DNA of 64,000 nt from Tritrichomonas musculus (Eukaryota; Parabasalia; Tritrichomonadida; Tritrichomonadidae). Positions 49,667 to 59,947 of the stretch are shown here, in pieces. The position numbers and the translations under genes were made by a program. The stretch covers positions 4,898,001 to 4,962,000 of the forward strand of contig JAPFFF010000007.1 of the NCBI GenBank assembly GCA_039105265.1. Direction: 5' to 3'. The notes beneath the pieces are model-generated. The model saw only the letters and a program-made list of their open reading frames with translations, ran no database searches and had not been told where the DNA came from. The stretch's first letter is position 1, and each line of letters begins with the position of its first letter.

Positions 49667-50874
49667 ACATGTTTATAAATATTAAATAAAATAATATTTA
49701 GGTTTTATAATTATTGTTGTTGTTTGAATAACAGCTGTTTCAAAAAAAAAAAAAAAAAAAAAAATGCCGATTGCGTTTACCATTCCGATGTATGCTTATG
49801 GCAATTTAAAATCAATTGGAAGAGACATTTGAATATCGCTCTTTGTTGTCAATAACAATACCAAGCAGTGCCACATCAATTGGAAATGGAGCATTTTACA
49901 ATTGCCAAAATATGAAGCCAATTAATTTATCAACTAATTTAAAATCAATTGGACGAGAAGTATTTGGAAATTGCGTATCTTTGCTTCTTCTTTGTTTGGT
50001 ATTGTTATCGACGACAAAGATTAAATAAATTTTTAATTGTAATAATTTGAAGTCAATTTAAGAATGGAAGTTCATATGAGATTCCATATGAAGTTTCTAT
50101 TATTGTAAGGCTTCCATCCACGTTTTGTTATTCACTTCAATCAATTATTATTCTTGGTACGGTAGAATGCATTATAAAATACTCATTTGATATAGATTAC
50201 AAGTTTTCAATAACTTATTATCGAGATTAAGATCCTAAATTTGATGAATCTTCATTTGTCAATTATCATGACAACATTGAGATTTTGGAGTAGTGTAATC
50301 ATAGAGATCACTGACTCGTCACTTCCGTTCAGTAAACGTGTATCGGGAGAATTGACAACAGTCCCTGAAAACATCGGATTTAGTAATAATAATAATATCC
50401 TATAATGAAGAATTGTTTTTTCTGAGTCTAACAGCACAGATTTCGATTGTAAAGAGTGGGAAAATGAAATAAATTGGCACGATCACTATAGTAATGCATA
50501 TATGACAAGATACAGATGTGTAAATGAAAGTGGAATTACACGTCTGCAAAATTTCAAAGATAATGATACTGATTTGGACTCATACTATTATCACCATGGA
50601 AAATGGTAGTGTAACGATGGAAATGCACAAAAAAGTCTATAATGTAGGTTTAAAGTCGTGATGCCTTTATAATCAAAATATTTATCAGAAATTTATTATT
50701 AAAATATTTTGATTTTAATCAAATTTTTTGTTTAGAGAGAGAATATTCATAATTTTTTATATATCAAATAAAAAATGATTTGAAAATTTTTTATAAAAAA
50801 AAGGTCAATAAAGACAATTTTTTTGACCATAACCTCCGGAGGGTAATACATATTTTCAGGAAAAAAAAAAAAAA
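49667..50874. other. Spacer with BspA relic and unrecognised decayed coding DNA
   Basis: It contains the broken BspA piece at 49764-50028. Less AT-rich stretches at about 50240-50400 and 50430-50650 give protein-like fragments broken by stops (e.g. DFDCKEWENEINWHDHYSN, TRYRCVNESGITRLQNFKD), from a family I do not recognise. A 14-A run directly precedes the ATG of the next gene. Confidence 0.5.
49764..50028 (+). pseudogene. Truncated BspA-like LRR gene relic
   Basis: It begins with an ATG directly after 22 A bases (MPIAFTIPMYAYGNLKSIGR, then a stop) and continues in another frame as YRSLLSITIPSSATSIGNGA and KPINLSTNLKSIGREVFGNC. These are two to three clear BspA units and then a stop. A frame break and the very short length mark it as a remnant. 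Confidence 0.6.
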
Positions 50875-52866
50875 ATGGAATTTGAAAGTTGTTTCTTTGA
50901 TACTTCAGACTTTGAACCAACCAATAAAATTCTGGGAGAAGGTAATTTTGGAAAAGTATTTGTGGTTGAAAGCATTAATGAAGATACTCAATATGCTGCG
51001 AAAATTATCAAAACAAATGGAGTTTTTAGTAGTCGTGACCAAATAATGTTTTTACGTGAATCTTTAATTTTACATAAACTTAATCATCCAGCCATTATCA
51101 AATTTAAAGGTATTAATTTCCATTCTTTTGAAGAACCACCTCAATTAGAACCTACAATACTCACGGAATACATACCAAACGGTTCTTTGAAGCAAATTCT
51201 TGACAAAGAAAAAAATTGTATTGCTGATCCTAATTGGAGCCCCACCAAAAAATACATTTGTTTACTAGGAATAGCAGATGCAATGCGATACCTCCATAAA
51301 GCTGGAATTTTACATCGAGACCTTAAACCTCAGAATGTTCTTGTAGATTCAGATTATTATCCTCGTGTATGCGATTTTGGGCTTTCCAGAATTTTTGCAA
51401 ATTCGCTTACAAATTCGATGCAATTATCAATGACAGGAAAACTCGGTACTCCAATCTATATGGCCCCTGAACTACTTCTTGACGAAGATCATTACGGACC
51501 GGCAGTCGATGTCTACGCCTTCTCAATCCTTGCTTACGAAATTGTTACCGGGAAGGAGCCTTTCGAATCAAACGGGAAAAGACCTACTTTGAAGAATCTA
51601 TTCAAAAATATTATCTCAGGCGGAAGGCCTGAATTTACAAGAGGCGTCCCCGATAACATGAAAGACTTGATCACACAGTGTTGGAGCCAGAACGCCTGCG
51701 ATAGGCCGTCATTCGATGAGATATTTCCGAAACTTTCAACTGATTTTTCTTACTCGGAAGAATCTGTGGACGAAGATGAAATAAACGAATATTTGGAGAT
51801 CCTTGATGAAAGCAAGAATGAATCTTTAGCTAACGAGTTAAAAGATCCGGCTAAAATACAAAAAGATCAAATTGAAAAAATGAAAGAAGAAAATAAATCT
51901 ATTCAAACAGAGCTTGTCAAATATCAAAGTGAAAATAAAGACCTAAAAGAAAAGCTAAACCAAAATGAAAAAGACAAAAACAAATATCAAACAGAGCTTC
52001 TCAAATATCAAAGTGAAAATAAAGACCTAAAAGAAAAACTAGGCCAAAATGAAAGAGACAAAAATAGACTTCAAACAGAGCTTCTCATATATCAAAATGA
52101 AAATAAAGACATAAAAGAAAAGCTAAACCAAAATGAAAGAGACAAAAATAGTCTTCAAACAGAGCTTCTCAAATATCAAAATGAAAATAGGGATTTAAAA
52201 GAAAAGCTAAGAAAACCTGATGGAAATAAAAGTATAATTCAAACAAAGCCAGTCAAAAGTGAAGAGCAATTAAACATCGAGTTTAATTCATGGCTTTCTT
52301 CTATAAAAGCAATGATTGCTTATTACCCATTTTCATCAGTGCCGCAATTTACAAAAATAGCAATTCCTTCTTCAGTGAAGGAGATTTGTCCAAAAGCGTT
52401 CATTGGATCTGTTTTTCTTTCTGAAATTACGATTCCAACTTTTGTGACAAAAATTGGATCAGCTGCGTTCCAAGAATGTCGCAGTCTTAAAATGATGTTG
52501 ATTCCTTCTTCAGTTACAAAAATTGAAAACAATCTTTTCTATATGTGTGTGTCGTTAGAAAAAATTGTAATTCCAAATACTATATCGTCGATTGGTGACT
52601 ATGCATTCTTCGGATGTCAATCTTTAAGTGGCATTTTACTTCCTGCATCATTAACAAAGGTTGGTAATTACGCATTCATGCAATGCAGAAAGTTGAAATA
52701 TGTAAGTATTCCACCGAATGTGATTTCAATTGGATCTTGCGCATTTTATGAGTCAATAAATAACAAGCCAATTAAATCAGATAAAACTAAAATTGGATTC
52801 AAAGCTTTTAAAAACACAGGCGAATCCATTAAAATAAAAATTTGTGGAATTCCACCTGAATGGTAA
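50875..52866 (+). CDS. Protein kinase - coiled coil - BspA LRR fusion
   Basis: 663 residues from ATG. Residues about 15-285 are a complete TKL-type kinase: glycine loop GEGNFGKV, AAKIIK lysine, HRDLKPQNV catalytic loop, DFGLS, and APELLL, with RPSFDEIF near the C-lobe end. About 333-455 is a coiled coil built of four near-identical 29-residue units (LLKYQSENKDLKEKLNQNE). From about 480 to the end are seven or eight BspA-like LRR units (SLKMMLIPSSVTKIENNLF). All kinase signatures are present, so activity is expected. The LRR tail probably binds a partner; trichomonads have many kinases with such repeat tails. The gene is preceded by a run of 14 A. Confidence 0.9.
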   Translation: MEFESCFFDTSDFEPTNKILGEGNFGKVFVVESINEDTQYAAKIIKTNGVFSSRDQIMFLRESLILHKLNHPAIIKFKGINFHSFEEPPQLEPTILTEYIPNGSLKQILDKEKNCIADPNWSPTKKYICLLGIADAMRYLHKAGILHRDLKPQNVLVDSDYYPRVCDFGLSRIFANSLTNSMQLSMTGKLGTPIYMAPELLLDEDHYGPAVDVYAFSILAYEIVTGKEPFESNGKRPTLKNLFKNIISGGRPEFTRGVPDNMKDLITQCWSQNACDRPSFDEIFPKLSTDFSYSEESVDEDEINEYLEILDESKNESLANELKDPAKIQKDQIEKMKEENKSIQTELVKYQSENKDLKEKLNQNEKDKNKYQTELLKYQSENKDLKEKLGQNERDKNRLQTELLIYQNENKDIKEKLNQNERDKNSLQTELLKYQNENRDLKEKLRKPDGNKSIIQTKPVKSEEQLNIEFNSWLSSIKAMIAYYPFSSVPQFTKIAIPSSVKEICPKAFIGSVFLSEITIPTFVTKIGSAAFQECRSLKMMLIPSSVTKIENNLFYMCVSLEKIVIPNTISSIGDYAFFGCQSLSGILLPASLTKVGNYAFMQCRKLKYVSIPPNVISIGSCAFYESINNKPIKSDKTKIGFKAFKNTGESIKIKICGIPPEW

Positions 52867-53145
52867 TAAAAGGACATAAATATTTCAAAAAAATATATAA
52901 AATCAGTAATGATTTACTTTCAATATTTATTATTTATTTTATCATGTAAAAACATTCAAAAGAGGTTGGACATTAACTTCATTTAAATCTTGAATAATTA
53001 ATAAATATAGATCTATTCTAATCTTTAACTGATTTTTTTATTTTGGTAAATGCATTATGGAATTAATACTTTTGATTTATTCATTCATAATATAACATTT
53101 ATATCATTTTAAAGTTAAAAAAGCATGTAAATCCAAGAAACATCT

Positions 53146-55332
53146 TTATTTATATATATCAAATCCTTGATAAAAATCATCATTAATATCTTTTAAAACC
53201 GAATTAAACTTTAATTTTGGCTTTTGTATCATTATCCTACCAAATAATATTGAATAAGGCGGTGTATATAATATTCTATTCATTTTGGTGATAATATCAC
53301 TAATTTCATCAATAAATAGATAATGAAGTTCCTTGTTCTCATTTATAAAATTATATAGCAATTCAGGATTATCGAATACAAATTCGTTTTCAGCATTACA
53401 ACTTTTGTCAATAAAGATATTTTCTTCACTATGAATAGAATTGAAAATGACAATTTTATTTATTATATCTGCTTTAAAAATGCAGGTAATCTTAGTATTT
53501 TGTTCGATTTTGTTGTCATTATTTGTGATTCCTTGCTGATTTTGTAATTTAAATAGAGGATAATTTAATATGAAAAGATGAAGATAAGAAAAAATATTTT
53601 GATTTTCTTTAAAAATGAAGTGAAATCTAAATCGACTATATCTTATTAATTTTGATAATGATTTAACGAAGTAAAATTTAGCTTTTTCATCATTGGATTG
53701 TGACAAGTAAAAAAGAGTGAGCTTAAAATTGGTCAAACACATGATAAACATCTTTGAAATCTCATATTTTTTATCAAAAAATATATTATTGTGAAACATC
53801 AAAGGTTCATCTTCATGTTCTGAAGCTTTAATAAAATAATTAATTGATTCATCAACTTTATTTTCTTCTTCTTTCATATATCCAAGATTGTATTCTGCTA
53901 AAGAAAAATTATTTTTCGAAGCTTTTGAAAAAAAGTATTCTGCATTTTCTCTATTATTTGAATATAATTTACAATACAAACCGAAATTGTTTTGGCCTAA
54001 ACAATATTCACCAAAAGCAGACTCTTTCAAATATTTGCATCCTTTTTCGATATTATTTAAATCAATTATGTAAATCAAACCAAGATCATTGTAAGAACGA
54101 AAACAATAAATATTATATCTTATAATTGTTGAAATAAAGTTTTCTTTTAAATGATAATTTTTAATTTTATTGTAATGGATTTCACTGCATTTTTTTAAAT
54201 ATGGGATTGACTTATGAACATTCTCTTCCAAAAAAGTATCATTTGAATATAAATATCCCAAGAAAAAAAGAGCTTTTTCATTGTTTTGAAGAGCTGACAA
54301 TTTGTAATATTCAATTGCCTTTTGATAGTTTTGTTCAACACCATGTCCAACAAAAGAAAAATTACCCAAAATAAGAAATGCATCTGAATTGAATTGCCTG
54401 GCTGATGCCTCGAATTTTTTTTTAGCTTTGTAAAAATCTTTTTTGACACCGAATCCATAATAATAAATGTTGCCCAAACTTAGAAGTGCATCTGAATTTT
54501 TTGTTTTAGCTGATATATTATAATAATCTTTTGCTTTATGATAGTCCCTTTTAACTCCAAGTCCATAAAAATAAAGATCACCCAATTTATTTAATGCAAT
54601 TGAATTATCTAATTTACTGGATAATTCATAATAATATTTTGCTTTATAATAATCCTGATTTGAATAGTAACAATAATAATTTCCTAATGTTAAAAGTGCA
54701 TTTGAATTCTTTTCTTTAGCAGATAGATTAAAATATTTTAGTGCAATTGTATAATTTTTATTAACATTATGCCCTTTTGCATATAAAAAACCCAATCCTA
54801 AAAGTGCATTGGAATGATTTTGCTTTGCAGATTTTTCGTAATATTTAAAAGCTTTTGAATAATCTTTTTTAACTCCATATCCTTTATTATAAATAATTCC
54901 CAAAATAAATAAAGCTTCTGAGTTGTCTTGTTGAGATGACTTTTCAAGATATTTAATTGCCAAATTATAGTTTTGATTAACCTTATATCCGCCAAAATAG
55001 AATTTTCCAAGCTTTAGGAGTGCTTTTGAATTATTGCATTGGGCTGATAGTTCAAAATGAATTATGGCTTTGGAGTAGTTTTGTTTTACTCCATATCCTT
55101 TTTCATATAGAATTCCTAAATAATAATTTGCATCTGAATTGTCCTGTTCTGCTGCCAATTTAAAATATTCTGCTGCTTTAGAGTATTTTTGTTTAATTTT
55201 CTTTCCTTCAAAATACATATATCCGAGTTTAATAGATGCCCATTCATTTCCCTCATTTGATGACAATTTATAGTATTTTTTGGCTATTTTATAATCTTGA
55301 ATTACTCCATATCCATTTTCGTATATAACTCC
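53146..55332 (-). CDS. Sel1-repeat protein (3' part of an interrupted kinase-Sel1 gene)
   Basis: Open from just after an in-frame TAA (55333-55335) to 53146. The first ATG in the frame is at 55218 (MYFEGKKIKQ), inside a repeat. Ten tight Sel1 units (SDANYYLGILYEKGYGVKQN type, 36 residues) are followed by about three looser ones. A C-terminal region of about 200 residues without repeats ends QGFDIYK. The frame and repeat phase continue exactly from the kinase ORF upstream across the stop, so this is the 3' half of one gene. If expressed separately it would be a Sel1 protein starting at 55218. Confidence 0.8.
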   Translation of the reverse strand, partial: GVIYENGYGVIQDYKIAKKYYKLSSNEGNEWASIKLGYMYFEGKKIKQKYSKAAEYFKLAAEQDNSDANYYLGILYEKGYGVKQNYSKAIIHFELSAQCNNSKALLKLGKFYFGGYKVNQNYNLAIKYLEKSSQQDNSEALFILGIIYNKGYGVKKDYSKAFKYYEKSAKQNHSNALLGLGFLYAKGHNVNKNYTIALKYFNLSAKEKNSNALLTLGNYYCYYSNQDYYKAKYYYELSSKLDNSIALNKLGDLYFYGLGVKRDYHKAKDYYNISAKTKNSDALLSLGNIYYYGFGVKKDFYKAKKKFEASARQFNSDAFLILGNFSFVGHGVEQNYQKAIEYYKLSALQNNEKALFFLGYLYSNDTFLEENVHKSIPYLKKCSEIHYNKIKNYHLKENFISTIIRYNIYCFRSYNDLGLIYIIDLNNIEKGCKYLKESAFGEYCLGQNNFGLYCKLYSNNRENAEYFFSKASKNNFSLAEYNLGYMKEEENKVDESINYFIKASEHEDEPLMFHNNIFFDKKYEISKMFIMCLTNFKLTLFYLSQSNDEKAKFYFVKSLSKLIRYSRFRFHFIFKENQNIFSYLHLFILNYPLFKLQNQQGITNNDNKIEQNTKITCIFKADIINKIVIFNSIHSEENIFIDKSCNAENEFVFDNPELLYNFINENKELHYLFIDEISDIITKMNRILYTPPYSILFGRIMIQKPKLKFNSVLKDINDDFYQGFDIYK

Positions 55333-57669
55333 TTAATTATAAAGAGCAGTAGAATCGTCTTGCTCCGCAGCCACTTCATAATATTTAATCGCTTTTGTAT
55401 AATTTTGTTTGACACCGATTCCTTTTTCATACAAGTTTCCTAAATGCAAAAAAGCTTCGGAATCGTCTTGTTGAGCAGCCAGTTCATAATATCTAATTGC
55501 TTTTGAATAATTCTGTTCAACATCAATTCCATACTCATACATATTTCCTAATTGAAAAAGGGCATCTGAATTATATTGTTGAGCTGATAGTTTTAAGTAT
55601 TCTATGGATTTGGTACAGTTCTTCTCAACGCCAATACCATTTGAAAATAAAGATGATAATTTCATTAATGCATATGAATTATTTAGTTCTGCTGATATTT
55701 CAAAAAAAAATTTTGCTTTTTGTAAGTCAACAGAAGTTAGATTTCCTTCTGCATAAAGATTTCCTAATTCAAAATAAAGTTCAGAAATATTTCCTTTATT
55801 TTTCATTATATTTAATCTATAAAAACATAAAATTAATTTCATGTTAGTTTGCAATAGATATGAAACATTCTTTTGTAGTATAAAATTTTCATATAAAAAT
55901 TGGACAAAAATAGCTTGATGGTATTTTGAATCTGATTCAAATAAAAAATCTTCATAATAACCTAAATAATTTATTTCTTTTACAAAATCATTTATAATAA
56001 TATTAATTGTTGGCCTTTTTATTGCTTCCTCTTTTATGCATTCTTGAAACAGTCGATTTATATATTTGGATTTTGTTGAAAGATGATAACTACTCACGCC
56101 AATATTATTTTGATATGGATTAAAACAAAACATGTTTTTCTTTTCATATATAAAATATATAATCAAGCCAAATGAATAGATATCTGTTGGAAAAGATATT
56201 TCTCTACCGTAATACTGTTCAGGAGAAGAATAAATTAATGATCCAATATCATTTGTCATTTCATTGTTTTCAGGATCTTCATTTTTATCAATTGGATGGC
56301 GAATAGTTTCAAAATCAGAAATATAAGGCAGATAGTCATGATCAATCAAAATATTTAAAGGTTTAAGGTCACGATGAATAAGATTATTTTTATGAAGAAA
56401 ATCAATTCCTTGAATAATTCGATTAATGGTCATTATTGAATAGATGTCATTTAATTTATCTTTATGAGTTGAATAGAAAGATTTGAGAGTATCATTACTC
56501 ATGAATTCATATATGAATCCAATAATACTATTTCCATTTTTTAAAAAACCATAAAATTTCACCAAGCATCGATGCGAGTAATTCTCACAAAAGTAAATTT
56601 CATGTTGAATTTCTTTTGATAAATGTTTTGGATAGTTTATCTTTTTTAACATTAAAATGTAAAAAGTTTTCAAATGTAATGCCAAATATATTGCACTACT
56701 TTTTGTGGATGCTAATGTTCGTAAAATAATAAAGTCTTTTTCATAGAAATCATGTAAACAATTCTTGTTATTTGAATTATTGATAGAAAAAGTTTGATAT
56801 ATTATTTTGTTCAGAATTTTATAAATATTTTTAGAACCGCAATATTCTGGTTTAGAGATTTCCTGAATATCTGCCAATAGCGGAAATTTAGTTCTCAAAT
56901 GATTAATAGATTTATAGATTTTATCCATTAGATTAATCATATTGAAAGATAAATCAAAATTTCCTAAATCAAATAAAAAATTTAATTGAGATAGATCAGT
57001 TTCTTCTTTTTTCTTTGAGAATAAAAAGTCTTCGATTTGTGATTTAATTTCGAATTCTTTTTGTTTAAAATCATCGAATAAATGAAAAAATGATGGATCT
57101 TTGAAATATTCCGTTGGATAATAATATCGTCTTATCAAAAATCCAGCAATTGATAGAATTGTGCGACTGACAAATAAATTTTTCTTGATTTCTTTTTGAA
57201 AATATTTATAAAAGCTCTTGACTTCCTCTTTAGCTTTAGTTTCTTCTGTTGTTTCATTTGTATATATAATATTTTTTGAAATATTGAGTGTAGCAATTCC
57301 AGATTTATTCAAAAGATTAAAAACTTGGATATAAAATGATATTTTCATATCTTCTATTATGATGCATTCTTTTTCAATGCAAATCACTATTTGTGAATCT
57401 TTTTCAAGATTTAAAATATTGTTTTTATCATTTTGAAATGATTTGTCATTAGATCTTGAAATACAATATACAATAAGCCTGAATCTGGATAGATAGTTAA
57501 TCAAAAATGCTTGGAAATTATTTTGATTTTCATGAAAAATATTTTTAGCAGTGGAAGAATTCGGATTAAAATATAAAAATTTAAAATCTAAATATATCTT
57601 CTTAATATACTCGTTCTGGATTTGGTTTTTCATTTCTTCATATTCTGGAGGAATACTACAAAAATTCAT
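55333..57669 (-). CDS. TKL-like protein kinase with Sel1 repeats (5' part of an interrupted gene)
   Basis: 778 residues from the first ATG at 57669 (frame reaches 57729 by TTG only). Residues 1-290 are a helical N-terminal region. The kinase lies at about 310-590: MLKK lysine, FLHKNNLIHRDLKPLNIL catalytic loop, ISDFETIR in place of DFG, SPEQYY for APE, and RPTINIIINDF. The DFE variant occurs in trichomonad TKL kinases, so activity cannot be judged. Sel1 units start at about 665 (ELYFELGNLYAEGNL) and run to a TAA that replaces the expected Leu codon in ALYN-L-G. Past the stop the same frame resumes as GVIYENGYGVIQDYKIAKKY. The full gene would span 53146-57669 (about 1507 codons). Confidence 0.82.
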   Translation of the reverse strand: MNFCSIPPEYEEMKNQIQNEYIKKIYLDFKFLYFNPNSSTAKNIFHENQNNFQAFLINYLSRFRLIVYCISRSNDKSFQNDKNNILNLEKDSQIVICIEKECIIIEDMKISFYIQVFNLLNKSGIATLNISKNIIYTNETTEETKAKEEVKSFYKYFQKEIKKNLFVSRTILSIAGFLIRRYYYPTEYFKDPSFFHLFDDFKQKEFEIKSQIEDFLFSKKKEETDLSQLNFLFDLGNFDLSFNMINLMDKIYKSINHLRTKFPLLADIQEISKPEYCGSKNIYKILNKIIYQTFSINNSNNKNCLHDFYEKDFIILRTLASTKSSAIYLALHLKTFYILMLKKINYPKHLSKEIQHEIYFCENYSHRCLVKFYGFLKNGNSIIGFIYEFMSNDTLKSFYSTHKDKLNDIYSIMTINRIIQGIDFLHKNNLIHRDLKPLNILIDHDYLPYISDFETIRHPIDKNEDPENNEMTNDIGSLIYSSPEQYYGREISFPTDIYSFGLIIYFIYEKKNMFCFNPYQNNIGVSSYHLSTKSKYINRLFQECIKEEAIKRPTINIIINDFVKEINYLGYYEDFLFESDSKYHQAIFVQFLYENFILQKNVSYLLQTNMKLILCFYRLNIMKNKGNISELYFELGNLYAEGNLTSVDLQKAKFFFEISAELNNSYALMKLSSLFSNGIGVEKNCTKSIEYLKLSAQQYNSDALFQLGNMYEYGIDVEQNYSKAIRYYELAAQQDDSEAFLHLGNLYEKGIGVKQNYTKAIKYYEVAAEQDDSTALYN

Positions 57670-58429
57670 TTTTTTATATATGTGATAAAAAACAAGCTTC
57701 CAAGGTAAAAAAATTAACCATTGTTTCAAAAAGTGAGCTTATTTTCTATAGCAATATGGTAACAATTTGATTACTCTTCAAATCTTGCAAGCAATTAAAT
57801 GAGTTTTATGAGCTTATAAGTAATCTTTATTTAATAAATGTGCACAATGTATTTGTATCATTTATTTATTAAAAGAAATAATAATAAAGTATATGAAATT
57901 TAAATTAGATTTTTACCAAGTTTTTCTTGTTGATTAATTGTTGAACTTTTTTTTTATTTTAAGTTAAATGCTATTTATATATCATAATAATATAAAATTT
58001 TAAAATCATTATTTTGAAATAAAATATTCCAGAAATAACTAAAAATATATAAATCATATATAAATTATTAATTAAATTAATTATATGTTCAAAATGAAAA
58101 TTATGATTTACATAAATAATGTTAAAATTCTAATTGATTAACATATACTAACAATAATATTTTTTGTTAACCAATAAATACTTTCTTGCTAAGCTGAAAA
58201 TATATCTTGATCTTTTATTTGCCATATTAAAATTTGATAGAAATTGATGTCAATTTACAATTTCGGATTTAAATAATCAAAAATAAGATTATTTTTTGGT
58301 ACAATGATGAATAATAAAAGATATCTATTTATTATAAACATATATTTTATTAAATCCATAAAAATTTCGGTTACAAGAATAAGCCAAGACACATTTTGGT
58401 ATGAATATGCAAGTCACTTTTTGAATGAA

Positions 58430-58650
58430 TTTAATTCTTCTACTATCATGATAGTAATTTTTAGTTGTACTATTTCATATTTTTGCATAATGAATTTGTC
58501 TTTTCAAAAAAGATTCTTCAAAAAGATGTAAATATTTTTATAAAAATGAATGTGATTAGTTTTACATTTTATTGTATCTGCAATATTTACATCTATATTA
58601 CTGTTTTTTAACATATATACACTGTATTGGTGCATTTTATTATTATATTT
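58430..58650 (-). pseudogene. Decayed copy of an ankyrin gene 3' end
   Basis: The stretch is collinear with 63750-63935, sharing for example GTATCTGCAATATTTACATC with GTATCTACTATATTTACATC. It also keeps the same 3' flank (TTGTCTTTTCAAAAAAGATT against TTGGTCTTTTCCAAAAGATT). The coding frame is broken. Confidence 0.5.
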
Positions 58651-58689
58651 CATTTATAAAAAAAAAAAAATCTAATTTATATTTCTTAA

Positions 58690-58799
58690 TATTTTATTTT
58701 GAATTGGCAGCAAATCAAAATCATTCAGGTGCTGAATTTTATCTTGTCTTAATTTATTTCCAAAAATCTACAATTCATCACAAAGAAGTTTCAGATTGA
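58690..58799 (+). pseudogene. Sel1-repeat scrap
   Basis: The plus strand reads FELAANQNHSGAEFYLVLIY before a stop at 58797-58799. This matches one Sel1 unit of the kinase-Sel1 gene type (FKLAAEQDNSDANYYLGILY). Nothing recognisable precedes it, so it is a single-repeat remnant. Confidence 0.4.
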
Positions 58800-58929
58800 C
58801 ACAAAATGTCTACATTTTCATATATATAAGACTAACATATAAGAATATTATTTTATTATGAATAAACATAGATTAACAAAGTAACCTAATGTTTAACTTT
58901 TCAGAGATATTTCCAATTTTCCAGAATTC

Positions 58930-59340
58930 AAAATGAGTGCCGAATATTCAAAACAGTTCAAAATCATTTAATTGTGAGACAGTTGTGCTTGAAAAGCATC
59001 GATCATTAATCAATATATCAAAAAAGAAGCCCGATCAAACATTTTTCTTTACAAAAGATTGGTATTCAGTTGGAAAAAATCAAGATTTTTCTCAAAGTTT
59101 GGAGTTCCAGCATGTGTTATGCGTAGTTATTCGAATGAATTGAGAACACTTGATGATGAACCTAATCCAACTGAGAAAGGGAATCGTATTGGTTCTTTTG
59201 TGTCACTTTTGCCATTTGTCTCACACATCAAAAATGGAAATTTCTCCAAAATGCAGGTAAATATGCTGAAATTGCTCAAATTGCAAGATCTCTTGTTTTC
59301 TAGATTTTCAGCACCAAAAACTTGTTCATTGGCATAATGA
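58930..59340 (+). pseudogene. Unrecognised decayed coding stretch
   Basis: Overlapping protein-like pieces occur in different frames (NCETVVLEKHRSLINISKKK; KKSRFFSKFGVPACVMRSYS; GNRIGSFVSLLPFVSHIKNG), separated by stops. No family is recognised. The composition is less AT-rich than the spacer. Confidence 0.25.
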
Positions 59341-59947
59341 CAGAAGGATTCTTCAAAATCGCCCGAAATTAAATTATGAAATTAATCCTTCTTTTTAAAA
59401 GTCAAAATTTCATGATGCTTTTTTGAAACATGCAGAAAATCAACCATAAATATTATTAATTGAAATATATATTTAAAGTACATTCTTTCCAATTATATCA
59501 ATAATATTTTGGCAAATCAATCATATAAGTCTACAAATGATTTTTAAAATTGAGTCAATTTCAATATTATTTAATAAAAATATAATTGTGAATATAGAAA
59601 AATTAAAATTATTTTATCTTGATTAAAAACTTTAAGTATTTGTTTTTAAAATTTATTATAATATTTAGTTGCTTTTTTAAAAATATGAAAATAAATAAAA
59701 TATAAATAAAATAGCGTTTTGTTGTCAAAATAACTGTCTTCATTTGTAAATTTAAACGAGTTTTCTTCTGAATTTTATTCGTTTATTTCAAATGTGGTAA
59801 AAAATAAACCACACAAACCAACATAAATTATTCAATAAAATTGAATAATAAACGTTACTTCTCTATAAAATTTTTGAAAATTTGCAAAGTGTTTTATCGC
59901 CTACCCGCCATGATTTAGTCGAACAGCGGCACAGTTATTCCAATCAA

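Larger units (their letters stand above)
57670..59947. other. Spacer with ankyrin, Sel1 and unrecognised relics
   Basis: 2.3 kb of AT-rich DNA between divergent genes. It carries a decayed ankyrin 3' end (58430-58650, minus), a Sel1 scrap (58690-58799, plus) and an unrecognised coding relic (58930-59340, plus). About 66 bp before the ATG at 59948 is open and coding-like. No intact gene is seen. Confidence 0.6.
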
